Source: Eukaryota sp. TZLM1-RC
Lineage: Eukaryota; Metamonada: BaSk clade
DNA length: 64,000 nucleotides
Direction of reading: 5' to 3'
Assembly (NCBI GenBank): GCA_040285825.1
Contig: JAUPSS010000009.1
Span: 496,001 to 560,000, forward strand
The translations under genes and the position numbers were made by a program. This document shows, in pieces, positions 52,948 to 64,000 of this stretch. Position 1 is the first letter of the stretch. The number at the start of each line of letters is the position of its first letter. A model generated the notes under the pieces. The model saw only the letters and a list, made by a program, of their open reading frames with translations. It did no database searches and was not told the origin of the DNA.

Positions 52948-53800
52948 GAGTGGAGATGCAGGGAAAGATTGATATTTTTGAGAGATTTAGATGGGCTTCT
53001 TGATTTCACATTATACATTTGAAATTGATTAGAATAATTTATTTCAATAATTGCGTTCATTTCTGGTACAAGACCATCAATTGATCGAGGAAAACATTCA
53101 CTCCATTTTCTGGGTGATTCCTTCTAACATTTTCTCAACTAATACACAACATGATACTATTTGTTTATACAATAAAACAATCTTGAAAGCTTCGGAGGAA
53201 TTGATTTAGAAGAGATGAACAAATAGTGTCATTCTGATGTAGCACTCATTACATAAGAAGGAGTCAATTTAGCATACCTGAAGAGTAACTTCCTTTTCCA
53301 ACTTTTGTAATGACTACTGCCAAATTTAAAGTGGCACAGTAAACAAATGAGAAAATCTATAATTATAGATTGGTAATTAATAATGATAATTACAAAATCA
53401 CAGTCTTTATAATTTTCACCAGTGGTTAGAAGTGACTTCAATTATCAACATTCCCTATTTATCATTGCCATCTTTTGTTCCAAAAGTTTCATCAAAAAAA
53501 GGACTAAATTATGTTTTGTGTTACACAATTGACAAACTGATTGTGAATTTCAAAAAAAAACATCCAGGAGCATTACTTTGATAAATTGGATCGGTTTGTC
53601 GATGTTTTTTATGATGTTAAGAGAAACAACAATGTCCTGAAAAAGCAAAATAAGAAAAACTTATCATTCATCAACAAAAATAAATCTCTCCTTCTAGAAA
53701 GATGTAGAGATATTGATGAGAAACAAAGTTTCATCAATTAATTCGCTTTTCATTAATGACCGGACTTCTCTTACTTCCCAGTGATTGTAAAAGGGAAAAA
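52948..53800. other. Spacer with LINE-like and repeat fragments
   Basis: About 53,040-53,140 (minus) resembles the thumb of families B and C (KMEWSECFPRSIDG beside WGRCFPQSFNG). 53,166-53,320 is the second copy of the repeat at 39.4 kb. The rest is AT-rich and unassigned. Confidence 0.5.
53166..53320. repeat. About 150-bp repeat, copy 2
   Basis: Direct match to 39,403-39,553 with few differences, same orientation. Confidence 0.7.
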
Positions 53801-55220
53801 TATTCAAAATTTGATTTTTCATCACAAAATCAAATTACTATTTGAGGGCAATGTTTTATATTAATAATTATTGAGAACATGAGGAGGGCAAACTCTTTCA
53901 TGCTCTGCCGTTGAAGAATTCTTGTATTCCCTCGTATATCAGAATTGACAAGAACTTGTTCATTGTCGAATTCAACGACGTCCTTGGTCAAAGGGCGGCC
54001 TACCAATGCAATAATCAAGCTGCTGATTTGGTTTTATGGTATACCTTCTTGAAAATGGATAAGATCAAAAACACTAAACTCTATTCAGAAAATTCCAAGT
54101 ACATCATGTCTAGTATCGAGACTGATGGAAAAGCAGTAAGTTTCATTCAATCTAGAATGGACTTGAAAAAGTACAAAGTAACTGCAAAAGAATTAAAAGA
54201 TAAAGAAAAATATATTGATGACCCCAACATCAATCCTTCTGAATTCCAAGATATGACCCTTGCTGCTACTGATCCAGGGAAATCTGATCTACTCTGTTTT
54301 TTGCCAATTTAGCTACTGGAATGACTCATTCAAAAAAACCTGAGAGAGATAAATATGTTCATTTCAGGTACACTCAAAATCAACGAAGATTTGAGTCGAA
54401 AAGTTGCAAATTCAAAAGAATAAGAGACAGCATACGGAATGACACTCTTATCACAATAAGTAACTCCACTGGTAGAGTGATTGATCTATCCAATTATGAA
54501 CCATCTGAAGAGCAGCAACAAAGGATGGATTTAAACAGCAGTATAATTAATCAAATGACGGAAAGAACAATTAGTTTATTAAGAGGTGAAGTACCTCAAG
54601 AAATCAATATTCCCCACGAAATTGATTACTCATTCAATTTGAGAAATGATGATCACACGACTAAATCTGTAGCAGAATGGGAAGCAACTTTATCCCAATT
54701 CAATTTCAAAAGCTGCAGGTTTGATAGATTTATGGCATATATTAAACAAAAGAATTTTGTGAATAGTATTGTTGGTGAAGTCTATCATCAAAAAATATTT
54801 AGGAAACGTAGATGGTGGGCTGTTTAATCGCACAAGATCTGAGGCGAAGATGATCCAGAGATTCAAATCAGTATCTGGTGATTCAGCTCAAGTACTTGCC
54901 GGAATCGGAGACTGGGAACAGCGAAAACACATGAAATTCAAAGAACCTACCAAAGGAAAAGGTTTGAGAATTCTATTTAAAAGGCTGGTCTTTTTGAATG
55001 ATGAATTTCGAAACCAGTTACTGTTGTCTCAACTGTAAAAAGCGGAGAAAACAGTTGAAACATTCCGATGGTGCAGAAGTCCTAGGCCATGGAAGAGGCA
55101 TGAGATGTCTATTCGTCACGGGCTTTCCATGTGTAAATCATGTGAATGTTTGTGGAATAGAAATCGAAATGGTTGTTGAATATGTTGGCAGTGATGGAAG
55201 TACATGCAAATGGTGAAGAT
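53800..55220 (+). pseudogene. Fanzor nuclease pseudogene (family 1)
   Basis: In order: HALPLKNSCIPSYIRIDKNL (the N-terminal block before RuvC); a helical region; LAATDPGKSDLLCF, the RuvC-I motif (about 54,270); THSKKPERDKYVHFRYT; a long middle; AGIGDWEQRKHMKFKEPTKG; then the NDEF-TS region and CCLNCKK, the first zinc pair. The frame changes in a T6 run at about 54,300 (one T short), near 54,800 and near 55,010. The RuvC-III block is not recognisable. The fragment at 62.5 kb is a close relative that retains it. Fanzors are transposon-linked, RNA-guided DNA nucleases; this copy is dead. Confidence 0.75.
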
Positions 55221-55340
55221 AGACCGGAATACCGGCAGAGATCCAAGGTTGATGAAGGTTCACAGAAGAAGGCCTTAAAAAAGGAGAAAATATAAAAAGG
55301 ACACTTATTCCATTGTTATAGACATTATCTGAACCTAAGT

Positions 55341-57544
55341 TACCGAGTGCGACCTCGGCATCGCACTCACTTTGATTAAGACTATTCTGTGTGAAAAAAC
55401 GTTTACATTGTTGTGTTGTTCATATTCATATGAGGTTTACGTCGTATCCAAAACAATTTTTACAGTAATTTTAACACTAATTCAAAAAAATACTATCACT
55501 TATACTATCAAAACAATCACGAGAACAATCAAGTTCACGACAATGAAACACAACAGTTTCTTCTTCAATCACATCAGCTTCAACAAACATCTTTTCAACT
55601 TGAATTTCCGCTGCCAAAAACTGTTCAGCTGACAAGAACTCAACTGGCTGATGCTCCTCATTGTCATCTACTTGGTTTTCTTGTTGTAATTCTATGAAAT
55701 AGTGGTCTTTCAGGCTAAAAATGGGATTAGGCTCATTGGGAGTGTTCAAAGCGTTGACTAGAGACTCATTGCTTTTACAGAAGACGATTTTTCTGTCCGT
55801 TTTACATGCATTCTTGACCGTTTTTTTGTATGAATACCCTCATAAACACTCCAATTTCGTTCACAAGCAGACGCTGATAACACCTGCGCAAGGACTCTTA
55901 CAGCAAATTGTTGCAACAATGGAGTCTTGGAACCATAAACCATCCACCATTTGTAGGCAGGCATTTTCTGTACTGCTGCAAGAACTTAAAAAATCATTTG
56001 TTGTTTGACTTAGTTCAGATAAAATTTGTTGAGTTGCATTCCAAATGCGACCTGTGGTTGGAGCATCTTGGTCAACAAATCGCAGCAACTTAATAAAAGG
56101 ATAAAACAACTGGAGACAACAGGAACAATTTTGCCAAAAGGAGTTATCATCTTGCAACACAAGTTCTCGTATCCACATGGCTTGATCTTTGAGTTTTAAA
56201 GGCTTGTTCATGAGCCAATGCTTCCAAGACTCGCTGATTACAGTCGATTGAACTGCATCTTTGACTCTTACCAATCTCTCCAGCATTATGAAATTGGTAG
56301 CAAACCTTGTCTCACCAGGGCTCAAGAGAACAAGATCATTAGAATAATTTGGAAAAGTGTAATTTGAAATAGGGTGATTTCTGATGAAAAACACCACTTT
56401 GAAAGTAAAAGATAACAGGTTTTAAATGAAATCTTGTTTTGAAATCCAAAAAATGGTGAGATCAACATGATGTACTGCACAGCCTGCAAAAGAGACTCTT
56501 GGCAGAACTGGTGCCAATTTTTTAAAGGCTTCTGTGCAAGCTGGAGCATTGTCCATAATCATGTTAACAATGTGAGAAGTATCAATGACAGGCCCTAACT
56601 GTTTTGAGTCTGGTAAAGAAAGATGATTCATGATGGCGTCAGCGATAAAGACCCCAGATTTTTCAGATCCTGAAGTATCAATTGTACCTATAAACATGAC
56701 CTACTGCCCTTTGGGGCAGTACTTAACAAATGGATGAGCGGACGCTTTCTACGATTGTTTCCATCCATCAGAAACTATAGTTGTACCACTTCTTGTAAAA
56801 GAATCGACAAATGTCTGCAGTTTTTTCGAAATATCTTCAACCAGACTTGACAATAGATGGGTCGAAACACTATCAACAGTGTAAGGTATAAAGACGAGTC
56901 TGTTTTGTTGATGGCACTGACCATATGCTTAAAGGCCGGTTTTCGAACAATAGAGAGTGGCAAGTTACTGGATACAATGAGTTTCATTATGGATTCATCT
57001 GCGGTCCTATGTCGTTGGACACTTGTAGCTCTGTATAAGGTAGTTTGTTTGGTTCTTTTCTTCACCGCTGGTTCCTCGTGGGACATTGTGAACCGTTTTT
57101 GTGACTTCCTGTTCTTTTTGTCTGTCAGTTTCGCTTTAAGTTAACCCAGAAGATTAGCGGGTGGATTAGGACATTTTTTAATCTGATAAGAATCTGATAT
57201 ATGTAGTTCAAGATGGGATTTAGAAGCAGTAAAGGTATGTTGACAGCTTTTGCTACGTTCCATGACGTGGACTTCCTTTGTCGTTTCTGGTGGGATGGCT
57301 TACTACATCATAGCAGTCCAATATGTCCAACTCCGGAGAGGAGTCTATTTGTTGAATGTTACTCATTTGTGGTGGAGAGTGAACAATGGTGTTGGTGGAT
57401 GAGAAGAATTAATGTACTATTCTACTACTATTTTTATACATTGTGCTCTCTAATACTGACATTAATAATTAATATTATTAATTTAATAATAATAGTAAAA
57501 ATTAATTCGAAAAATCGTCGCACTCAAAATCGTCGCACTCAGTA
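55341..57544 (-). mobile_element. hAT-family DNA transposon, decayed
   Basis: Between short inverted ends (TACCGAGTGCGAC at 55,341-55,353 and GTCGCACTCAGTA at 57,532-57,544) lies a minus-strand transposase in pieces: an N-terminal part (57,086-56,775); IGTIDTSGSEKSGVFIADAI with IMDNAPAC (DUF659-like; 56,697-56,422); a middle with RFATNFIMLERL (56,397-55,861); and the hATC dimerisation motif SASACERNWSVYEGIHTKKR (about 55,890). No BED finger is visible. Frames change at least three times. Exact 8-bp target duplications are not evident, so the ends are provisional. Confidence 0.7.
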
Positions 57545-58521
57545 CCCTAGTCTGTAACTAATGGATTTTCTTGATTTTCGTCAGTTGTATCAAATCAATT
57601 TTCAATAAGTAAGCGTCTGACCACACTTCGCAAATCATTTTCTTGATATTTATGAACTGATACAACATTGAGCAATACCTATGTCGCCATATGTAATTGG
57701 TTATTGCTTCACAATTTCACCTACAAAGGGAGGCTATATAGAAGTCAAAGGCCTCTTTGTTTTGGAACATTAAGCAACTCTATTTTTTTGTGATTAGTGA
57801 ATGTGAAAGTAGGGCACCTTTTGGTTTTTATTGTACTGTGGATTGGTAATAGCCTTTCTAACATGAAAACTGGGGAAAAATACGACAATTATCACAATGA
57901 CCAAGCATGTTTTGGGTTGGCTGACTTTGAAGTTCAAAATCACCCTTTTCCTCCTGTGAAGTGATATCAGATTTCTTGACCAATAATATCCAAGAGCTTC
58001 TGTTGTTTGAGTCTAAAACCATTTTTTGCAGCCATAGTGCTTGAAAAAGAAAAGATAATGTATTTAAGTAATTCAATTCATAATAATACTAAAATTCCCT
58101 CAAGGTCCTTTTTGGGAAGGGAAACCCATGTGGATATCTTGAGTTCTTGAATTGGACTAGCTCACCAGCAAGCTTGCTACACCTAATGGTAAAAGACGGT
58201 GTAAGTGTGAAAAAGAGAAATCTTACGTGGAAAGACAAAAGATTTCATATTGCTTTTACTAGGACCGGAGGTGTAAAATTTTTGGCACTGTTCTCAAGCA
58301 AGCTTTTCCCTATCCTCTAAGCAAAATTCCTAGTGCTATTGTCCAATAGTGAAGGGCAAAAAAATAATCAGGGTAGTATTGTTGATCAATTTAGTAAAGA
58401 GTATTAAGAAAACACACACACTGGAGGTACCCTATGACTGGAAAGAACAGTTTTGTTGAGTTGAGAAGGTGGAGGATCCAGTAAATTTGAAAATTTGATT
58501 GATTTTCAAGACATTATTATT
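57545..58521. other. Intergenic, nothing recognised
   Basis: About 1 kb without a supported gene. Its right part should contain the promoter of the compact nucleotidyltransferase gene. Confidence 0.4.
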
Positions 58522-60068
58522 ATGCAACATAATGCACCTTTGAATAAGTATCGCGCCATTTCTCCTGCGTATGATTCAATTCTTCTGACATCAGTTGTGA
58601 CAGACTTACCAGACCTATTGGATATGAACGTACTAAGAGGGAAATAGAAAGACGCACTGTTCGTCATACAACTTCATTGTCTTCCATCTGCTCTAAGGGG
58701 ATTGTACATCGCAGCAAGCTGATAGACCAGTCTTTGTCCAATGAAAGTCTTATCGAAACACTGTATGTGATCAATCGACTCTTTAATATCAGAGCTCGTA
58801 AACGCAAGGCTTCTATTGTAGACCTCCCTACAAAAAGAGGCAATAGCTCTCACTTTCATCACTACAAACCACAGTACTGTTTATTTGTTGACGATATCTT
58901 CCCACATGACACTGAAATCCTCGTCCATGTTTCTCAAAATAGTACCAAACATCCGATAGATTTTAAGAACACATCCAAATTTGAATGGAGTGACCAGTTC
59001 AAATTGTTTGTATCCAAAACTCATCTTCCAGAAGGAAAGGTTTATCTCTACTTCTTCGTCAATAAGCAGCCCTACATTAATGAATTGTATTACTCAACTG
59101 TAGCAGCAGATGGTGTCACTGCTAATATTGTCAATGCTAAACATATGCCAACTTTCTCCAAACGTAGCTCTTTCGGTGCACATCACAATATTGAACCTAC
59201 AAAACGAAAGTTATATACTATTCGGAACAAGGCACCAAGCCTATTATTGAAGCGTTCAAGAGCATTACAACCTATAGATTCATTAAATCATTGTCAAACC
59301 AATGAGCTGTCCTGGTTACAGGGTCTGTCAAAAAGAATGATGAAGGAATATGGAGTTCAGATCAACTTACATGATTGTGCACTGTCAAATCAAAATCCTA
59401 GATTAAGAAGGTTATTATCCGACGAAAGACTGTCACTAGACGATCTCTGCAGGGATAATCTCTGTAGGGAAACTTTTCAAGAGTATTTATGCCATATCTT
59501 GCTGTGGGAATGTGATTGCAAAATATATGGTGGCTATGTCCGAGACTGGGTAGTTGGGAACCAAACTGCCAATGATATTGATTGTACATGTCCAACGACT
59601 GATGTTAAAGCGACGATTGCTCAGTTTCTTAAGAGTATTCAAAAATCCAGGTTCACGTGTGAGAAAATCAGTGTGAAGAGAGTCAATGCTCTGTGTCAAC
59701 GGCTTAAATTCAAAGTTGGAAATTATGACATGGAGGTCGACTTTACTGCTCCTGGAGCTTCTCGAAAAATTGAAGGGGCGTCTCCTCCTTTTGTAGAAGC
59801 AGATGTTTCCAATCTCCAACTGTGCCGAACTAATTATTTGTCATTTAAAGAACCTGATGCTTCTTGGAACACAGACCTTTCAACAGTCATTTCCCATGTA
59901 ATGAACCAAGAATTTGTATTTTACTACAATTTAGAAAAAAATCCCAATCAGCTATATAGACTTGAAAGACGCTTAAAGAAAGGCTGGGTTTGTCTATCTA
60001 AGATACCAGCTTCGTATCTGCATGTTTTCGATGGGAGAAGCCATCTGTATCAACCAAGGTATGAGTAG
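58522..60068 (+). CDS. Compact relative of the giant genes: N-terminal domain plus nucleotidyltransferase
   Basis: 500 residues if ATG 58,522 and a 44-nt intron (58,569-58,612) are right; the frame without them has no ATG before the conserved part. The N-terminal domain (LFVDDIFPHDTEILVHVSQN through LYFFVNKQPYINEL) matches that of the giant minus-strand gene; its strand pattern loosely suggests an E-set or CBM48-like fold. A short linker keeps a segment parallel to the giant's pre-helicase helix (LSKRMMKEYGVQIN beside LKKLANKYNVTLN). Then comes the class-II nucleotidyltransferase head with YGGYVRDWVVG, NDIDCT and YDMEVDF. Helicase, RBR, ART and WWE are absent. From about 59,390 to the stop the DNA is nearly identical to the end of the giant gene (7,512-8,170), so a recent duplication or gene conversion occurred. 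Substrate unknown. Confidence 0.8.
58569..58612 (+). other. Proposed 44-nt intron of the compact gene
   Basis: GTATGATTC...CTTACCAG. Removal links a 15-codon first exon starting at ATG 58,522 to the frame with PIGYERTKREIERR. The phases match, and the total coding length (1,503) is a multiple of three. Confidence 0.5.
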
Positions 60069-60470
60069 CAGGCCTTGTGTTTATTTTTAAAAGTATGTGA
60101 ATAAACCAATAAATATTGTATAATAAATTTTCTTTTATCAAAAATTGAATTTCATTGTGGTGAATGATATCAGCAAAAAATGTTCCATAATTAATTACTC
60201 GGTGTCGTAAAATTAAGATTAAAAATGGCACAAGACTTGAATCTAAACGACAAAAGAAAAAAAACAAGAGGAAGGAACAGCGATTTTATAACCAATTTAT
60301 AAATTACAAAATGTAAAACGACAAAACTAAGTTTAAAAAAACCATAAACTAAATAACAATTAATTTTGAGTAATAAAGCCAAATTCAAATCCTTTCAGCT
60401 CCCTTTTGGAACATAGACTGAAGAAACACATTCTTAATACCGAAACTTGTGCAGCTTAAGACAAGGATAT
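60069..60470. other. 3' flank, no gene
   Basis: AT-rich. An AATAAA-type signal lies near 60,100. The rest is unassigned up to the LINE A tail. Confidence 0.45.
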
Positions 60471-61420
60471 TTATTTTCAACGCTAACAAAACATTAAACA
60501 AAAAACTAGAACTCAATATCCTCAATACACGCATCAACATCATCAAATCTTTTAAGCGCGCGATTTTCATTTTCTATTCCTAATTGTAACAGTGCTTTGG
60601 TCAACATTTCTGGAATTGCTTTAAGAATACTGAAAAGAATTCTATTGTGCCAGAAATTGAAGTTCAATTCTTTTCCTGCTCTTTCTTTTATTAAACTTCT
60701 GAAACCTTCAAGAAATTTAATGCCAGATATTCGAATGTTACCAAAAAGAGAAACAGCAAATGGAACCAACTGATACTTGACATGCTCAACACGTCCTAGC
60801 TGAGATAAGGGTTCATTGTACTTTTTGATTTTGCTCTTTTCAGCAAAGCAAAGTGGCGTTTCATCTCTTTTAGCAAAATCAATTGCTGAATCCTTACAAA
60901 CATCAACAGTGACAACATCAACAACTTTTATTACACCATCAGACCCAGGGGTAATTAAATCAGCACGGCGTTTCCCAAAAGTATTTTCATCTTCATTTTT
61001 AGGTGACAACCGACGCACAAGTGGTTCAACAAAAGCTTCAATGTGATGACTTTTGCACATAGCGTATAGTTGGTCTCTAACAGCATCGTGAACAACTGAG
61101 CGATATGTAATATTAAATTTGCAATTAAATAAATGATTCAGATTAATGAGCTGACCACAACGACAAATCAAATCATTTGGCACACTACATGGCCACAGAA
61201 AACACCTCATCCTGAAGGCAGTTGTCCATTGATGATCATTTAATAATAGACCATATACATTTGGAATCTGGGAAATAAGACAACTTGAGCTACTATCCTT
61301 AAGGTCAATTAAAAAGTTTGCAAAAACGGGATCTTTTCTTTAGCCAAGCTAAGACGAACAGTGAAATCCAAGTTTTCAAAAACTTTTAATATCCTTTTCT
61401 GCAATTTAGCATATGCAAAT
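60470..61420 (-). mobile_element. LINE family A, best-preserved REL end
   Basis: A 234-codon frame (61,210-60,506) carries the finger CRCGQLINLNHLFNC, then VVHDAVRDQL and the REL core KRRADLITPG, VVDVVTVDVCKDSA, EKSKIKKYNEPLS, followed by the conserved C terminus FWHNRILFSILKAIPEML. The D...D...K order and the preceding Cys/His cluster are as in R2-like and related site-selective LINEs. The element is 5'-truncated near 61,420, so reverse transcriptase is missing. Confidence 0.85.
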
Positions 61421-61449
61421 TTCAAGACAAGGATCGTCAGCTCATAAAG

Positions 61450-62510
61450 ACAACCCAATGAAGCAGAATATTACGATCACTACCATGCCTTGAAACACTT
61501 AACATTTCTATGATCTCGTCCACAATTTGTGAATAATGCAAAAGTGTCATGTCATCAGAGGAGAGGATACAGTTTCTATTCTAAGAGAATTGCGTCGACT
61601 TTCTAAAAAATACAGTCTAAAAATCAGTGTCTTCAAAACAAGTTTAAACACCATCAAACCGTACAACAGCAAGGTTTTCGTAATGTGCAGTGACAGACAT
61701 CAGAGCTTTCGTAATCATTTTAGGAATTGCTTAGAAAATAGTAAAAACAATACGATACAACGACAAAAGGCGATCAAAAGACTTATTCATTTTTCTTTTA
61801 GCAAGATTTTCAAAATCATCAATAGAATTCATTGCAGTTTTTCCAAGACGTCCATACAAAGAAATACCAAATGGGCAAATTTGGTAATCCACATGGTGAA
61901 CATATTTCAATTCTTTCAAAAAATTTGCATATATTTTTTTCCGTTTGTATCAAGAGAAGATTTTTCGGATTGTACATTGCTCAAAACATTTTTCTTGCAA
62001 GCATCTACTGTTATAACATCAATAACATTCAAAACATTTTCAAATGATTTAACAACATCATCATCACGTCGTTTTCCATATTTGGAATCTCTTTAATTTT
62101 CATTTATATAAAAAAACCTCAACAACGGTTTTACAAATGATTCAATATGATAGGAATTGCAATGGCATAGATTTGATTTCTGACAGCGTCATGCAAAGTG
62201 GAACGATTAGCAATAAGTCTGTTGCAATTTAACAAATGTGACAATGTTAATCCAGTTCCACATTTGCACAACAGATCATGAGGCAAATTACAGGGCCATA
62301 GATAACAGAAATTCGTCGTTATTTAAAAACAAAAGTCGGGGGAATTTGGTTCAGCGAACCTGCAGATGAGCTGTCCTTTAAAACAATCACAAATTTTGCA
62401 AAAGCAAGACTTTCTTGCATAGCCGTGCTAAGTCGAACAATAAAATTATAACATTCAAATTTTTTCAAAAGAGGTTTTTGAATTGTTTCAGTCGAAATTT
62501 CAATGAAAAA
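61450..62510 (-). mobile_element. LINE family D REL-end fragment, decayed
   Basis: Minus-strand pieces read KYGKRRDDD, VIDVITVDACKK and KELKYVHHVDYQICPFGISL, the REL order in a more divergent family, followed by DDFENLAKRKMNKSFDRLL. Stops break every frame. The copy lies directly beyond the family A fragment, in the same orientation. Confidence 0.6.
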
Positions 62511-62521
62511 AAACTTCTTTC

Positions 62522-63103
62522 TGCATAGTGTTATTGGGCAAGTCTATCATCAAAACAATATTTAGGAAACTTAGATGGTGGATTGAGATCTCAGGCTAAG
62601 ATGATCCACCAATTCAAACCAGGAATTCAGGAATCCAGGCCAAGTTGTTATCGGAATTGCAGATCAGGAACAACGAAACACATGAAATTCAAAAACCTAC
62701 CAAAGAAAAAGGTTTGAGAATTTTGTTTAAAAAGACTGGTTATAAAGTCTTTTTAATTGATGAGTTTCGAACCATTTGCTGTTGTCTCAACTGCAAGAAA
62801 GCGGAGAAAACAGTAGAAACAGTCCGATGGTGCAGAAATCCAAGGCCAGAAAAGAGGCATGAGATGTGTAATCGTCACGGGTTAAACACGTGTACATCAT
62901 GCGAAAGTTTATGGAACAGAGATCGAAATGCTTCGCTGAATACATTGGCAGTGATGAAATTACATGTAAAAGGTGGAGATAGATTTGGAATCTTTGTAGA
63001 GAGTCAAGGTTCACAAAGGTTCAATGAAAAAGGATTCAAGAAGAAAATCTTCCTGGAATTTTCTTGTGGAGTGCATACTGTGCTTTGCACCCCAGGCCCT
63101 TAG
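62522..63103 (+). pseudogene. Fanzor C-terminal fragment (family 1) with intact RuvC-III
   Basis: A 152-codon frame from 62,645 reads KPTKEKGLRILFKKTGYKVF, IDEFRTICCCLNCKK (first zinc pair), CNRHGLNTCTSCES (second zinc pair) and LWNRDRNASLNTLAVM, the RuvC-III motif with its Asp. About 120 bp upstream parallels the copy at 54.78 kb (VYHQ region). The first half of the protein, with RuvC-I, is missing, so it is a remnant. Confidence 0.75.
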
Positions 63104-64000
63104 TTGTTTTCATTTCACTCACACTCAAATTAATGACCTCTAAAAAGATTTTTTCGTCTCCCCAGACACCCATATTGTTCCCCTAAGCATCCATATTGTC
63201 CCCAAAATTTTTTCCAAAACACAATCAATGGAGAATGCCTGGCTTCTAACAAAATTAGACAAAAAATAATGTCTCTTGGAGATACGCCTAGCAATCCTAA
63301 AGAGCTTAAAGACTTGGTGTCTTTTTTTTCGTATAAGTACCAAACGTTTAAAACATTGCACATTTTTAGAGCAATAGATTTATTTATTTTTAACCCAAAC
63401 ACTACAAAACAATTGAATAAAAACTTATGAACGCTGCGTCTGTCAAAACACATCTTGAAACTGTTGATTTATTATTGGGTTCAAAAAATCATATACCAGC
63501 TTCGGAATTGTCGTTTGGTGAACCTAAAACAGTTGACCAACTTTGGTTTGGGTTCGGCCAAAAAAACCCTTTATAAAGTGCCCTAACTCGAGTATCTTCA
63601 TTCGTATGATATCTAAAGGACGAAAGAGCTGATGATTGAAATTTTTCCATAAATATAAATGCACTAGGTAGAGAAGGAAGATTGTCATAAGATAAAAGAA
63701 GATCGAAGGTGTATGGCATTGATGGGGAAGCGTGAGAGGAGTTTGGTTGTGAACTGAGTGGTTGGGTGTTGCGAATTTGAAGATAAGCACCCGAGTTGCA
63801 AAGTGCCCTTTCTTTTTGTGGCAAAGAAGATAACCATGAACTGTGATGGCTACAACAAAACCAACAAGCCCATCTTCAAATTGAAGCCGTAATTGTGAGG
63901 AACCAATATGGTTGTAAAGACGTAGAAGAGGGGAAAAATTTGGCGGCGGGACTATTGGCGGTGGAAGGAATTTCAGAAATTAATAAGTACTGTAATTACA
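63104..64000. other. 3' edge, uncertain coding remnants
   Basis: A plus-strand frame from about 63,250 (MSLGDTPSNPKELKDLVSFF) and another from 63,427 (MNAASVKTHLETVDLLLGSK) look compositionally coding and may be parts of one protein or element ORF. Neither matches a family I know. A short duplication (CCCATATTGT / TCCATATTGT) lies near 63,170-63,200. Confidence 0.25.

Noticed and set aside
58000-58676. A TTG start at 58,677 for the compact gene
   Set aside because: Eukaryotic initiation at TTG is unlikely; an upstream ATG exon joined by a short intron explains the open frame better.
1-64000. CRISPR arrays, rRNA or tRNA genes
   Set aside because: I saw no regularly spaced repeats, no rRNA-like conserved blocks and no convincing tRNA B box with matching acceptor stem.

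Overview
The window is nuclear DNA from an AT-rich, repeat-laden eukaryote, probably a flagellated unicellular protist. Host genes have no introns or very short ones. Five introns of 30-36 nt are well supported by protein continuity (one with a non-canonical acceptor), and two more (23 and 44 nt) are proposed for 5' ends. Acceptors typically look like CTAACTATAG or CTTATTCTAG, so the branch-point-like sequence lies only a few bases from the 3' splice site. An IQUB-type radial-spoke protein implies a cilium or flagellum. I cannot name the lineage. Branch points fused to acceptors are reminiscent of metamonads, but that is only a hint.

Layout. 0.6-2.3 kb: tails of non-LTR retrotransposons (LINEs) with restriction-like-endonuclease (REL) ends. 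2.3-3.4 kb: an AMPK/SNF1-like kinase with damaged catalytic motifs. 4.6-6.0 kb: repeat fragments. 7.5-21.0 kb: the outstanding locus, two very large divergently transcribed multidomain genes. 21.5-23.9 kb: a decayed LINE. 25.6-26.9 kb: AP-2 sigma, then a Fanzor fragment. 27.0-34.5 kb: nested retroelements, including a young Ty3/gypsy-like element with identical 155-bp LTRs inserted in a LINE. 35.8-36.8 and 39.7-40.9 kb: two membrane proteins. 41.2-41.9 kb: UTP11. 42.0-45.8 kb: a decayed Fanzor nuclease, a family-B DNA polymerase exonuclease remnant and a 2A-like motif. 46.9-48.0 kb: IQUB. 48.1-49.7 kb: LINE and Fanzor remnants. 50.7-52.9 kb: RAD54B. 53.8-55.2 kb: a Fanzor pseudogene. 55.3-57.5 kb: a hAT transposon remnant. 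58.5-60.1 kb: a third, compact relative of the divergent pair. 60.5-63.1 kb: LINE and Fanzor fragments.

The most interesting biology is the divergent pair plus its compact relative. The minus-strand gene reads: N-terminal beta-rich domain, DEAH/RHA RNA helicase, RING-IBR-RING ubiquitin ligase, PARP-type ADP-ribosyltransferase (ART), two WWE domains, GGxVRD nucleotidyltransferase. The plus-strand gene reads: SAM-like helical domain, NUDIX hydrolase, ART, coiled coil, DEAH helicase, GGxVRD nucleotidyltransferase. The compact gene at 58.5 kb keeps only the N-terminal domain and the nucleotidyltransferase. The set joins RNA remodelling, ADP-ribose writing, reading and possible removal, ubiquitylation and nucleotide transfer. 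I infer an RNA-directed surveillance, defence or RNA-tagging system; the sequence does not prove this.

Several otherwise good reading frames are broken by exactly one base in an A or T run (12.87, 20.10, 26.5, 52.68 and 54.3 kb). Homopolymer errors in the assembly are the simplest explanation, so apparent frameshifts in the host genes should not be read as pseudogenization without checking.
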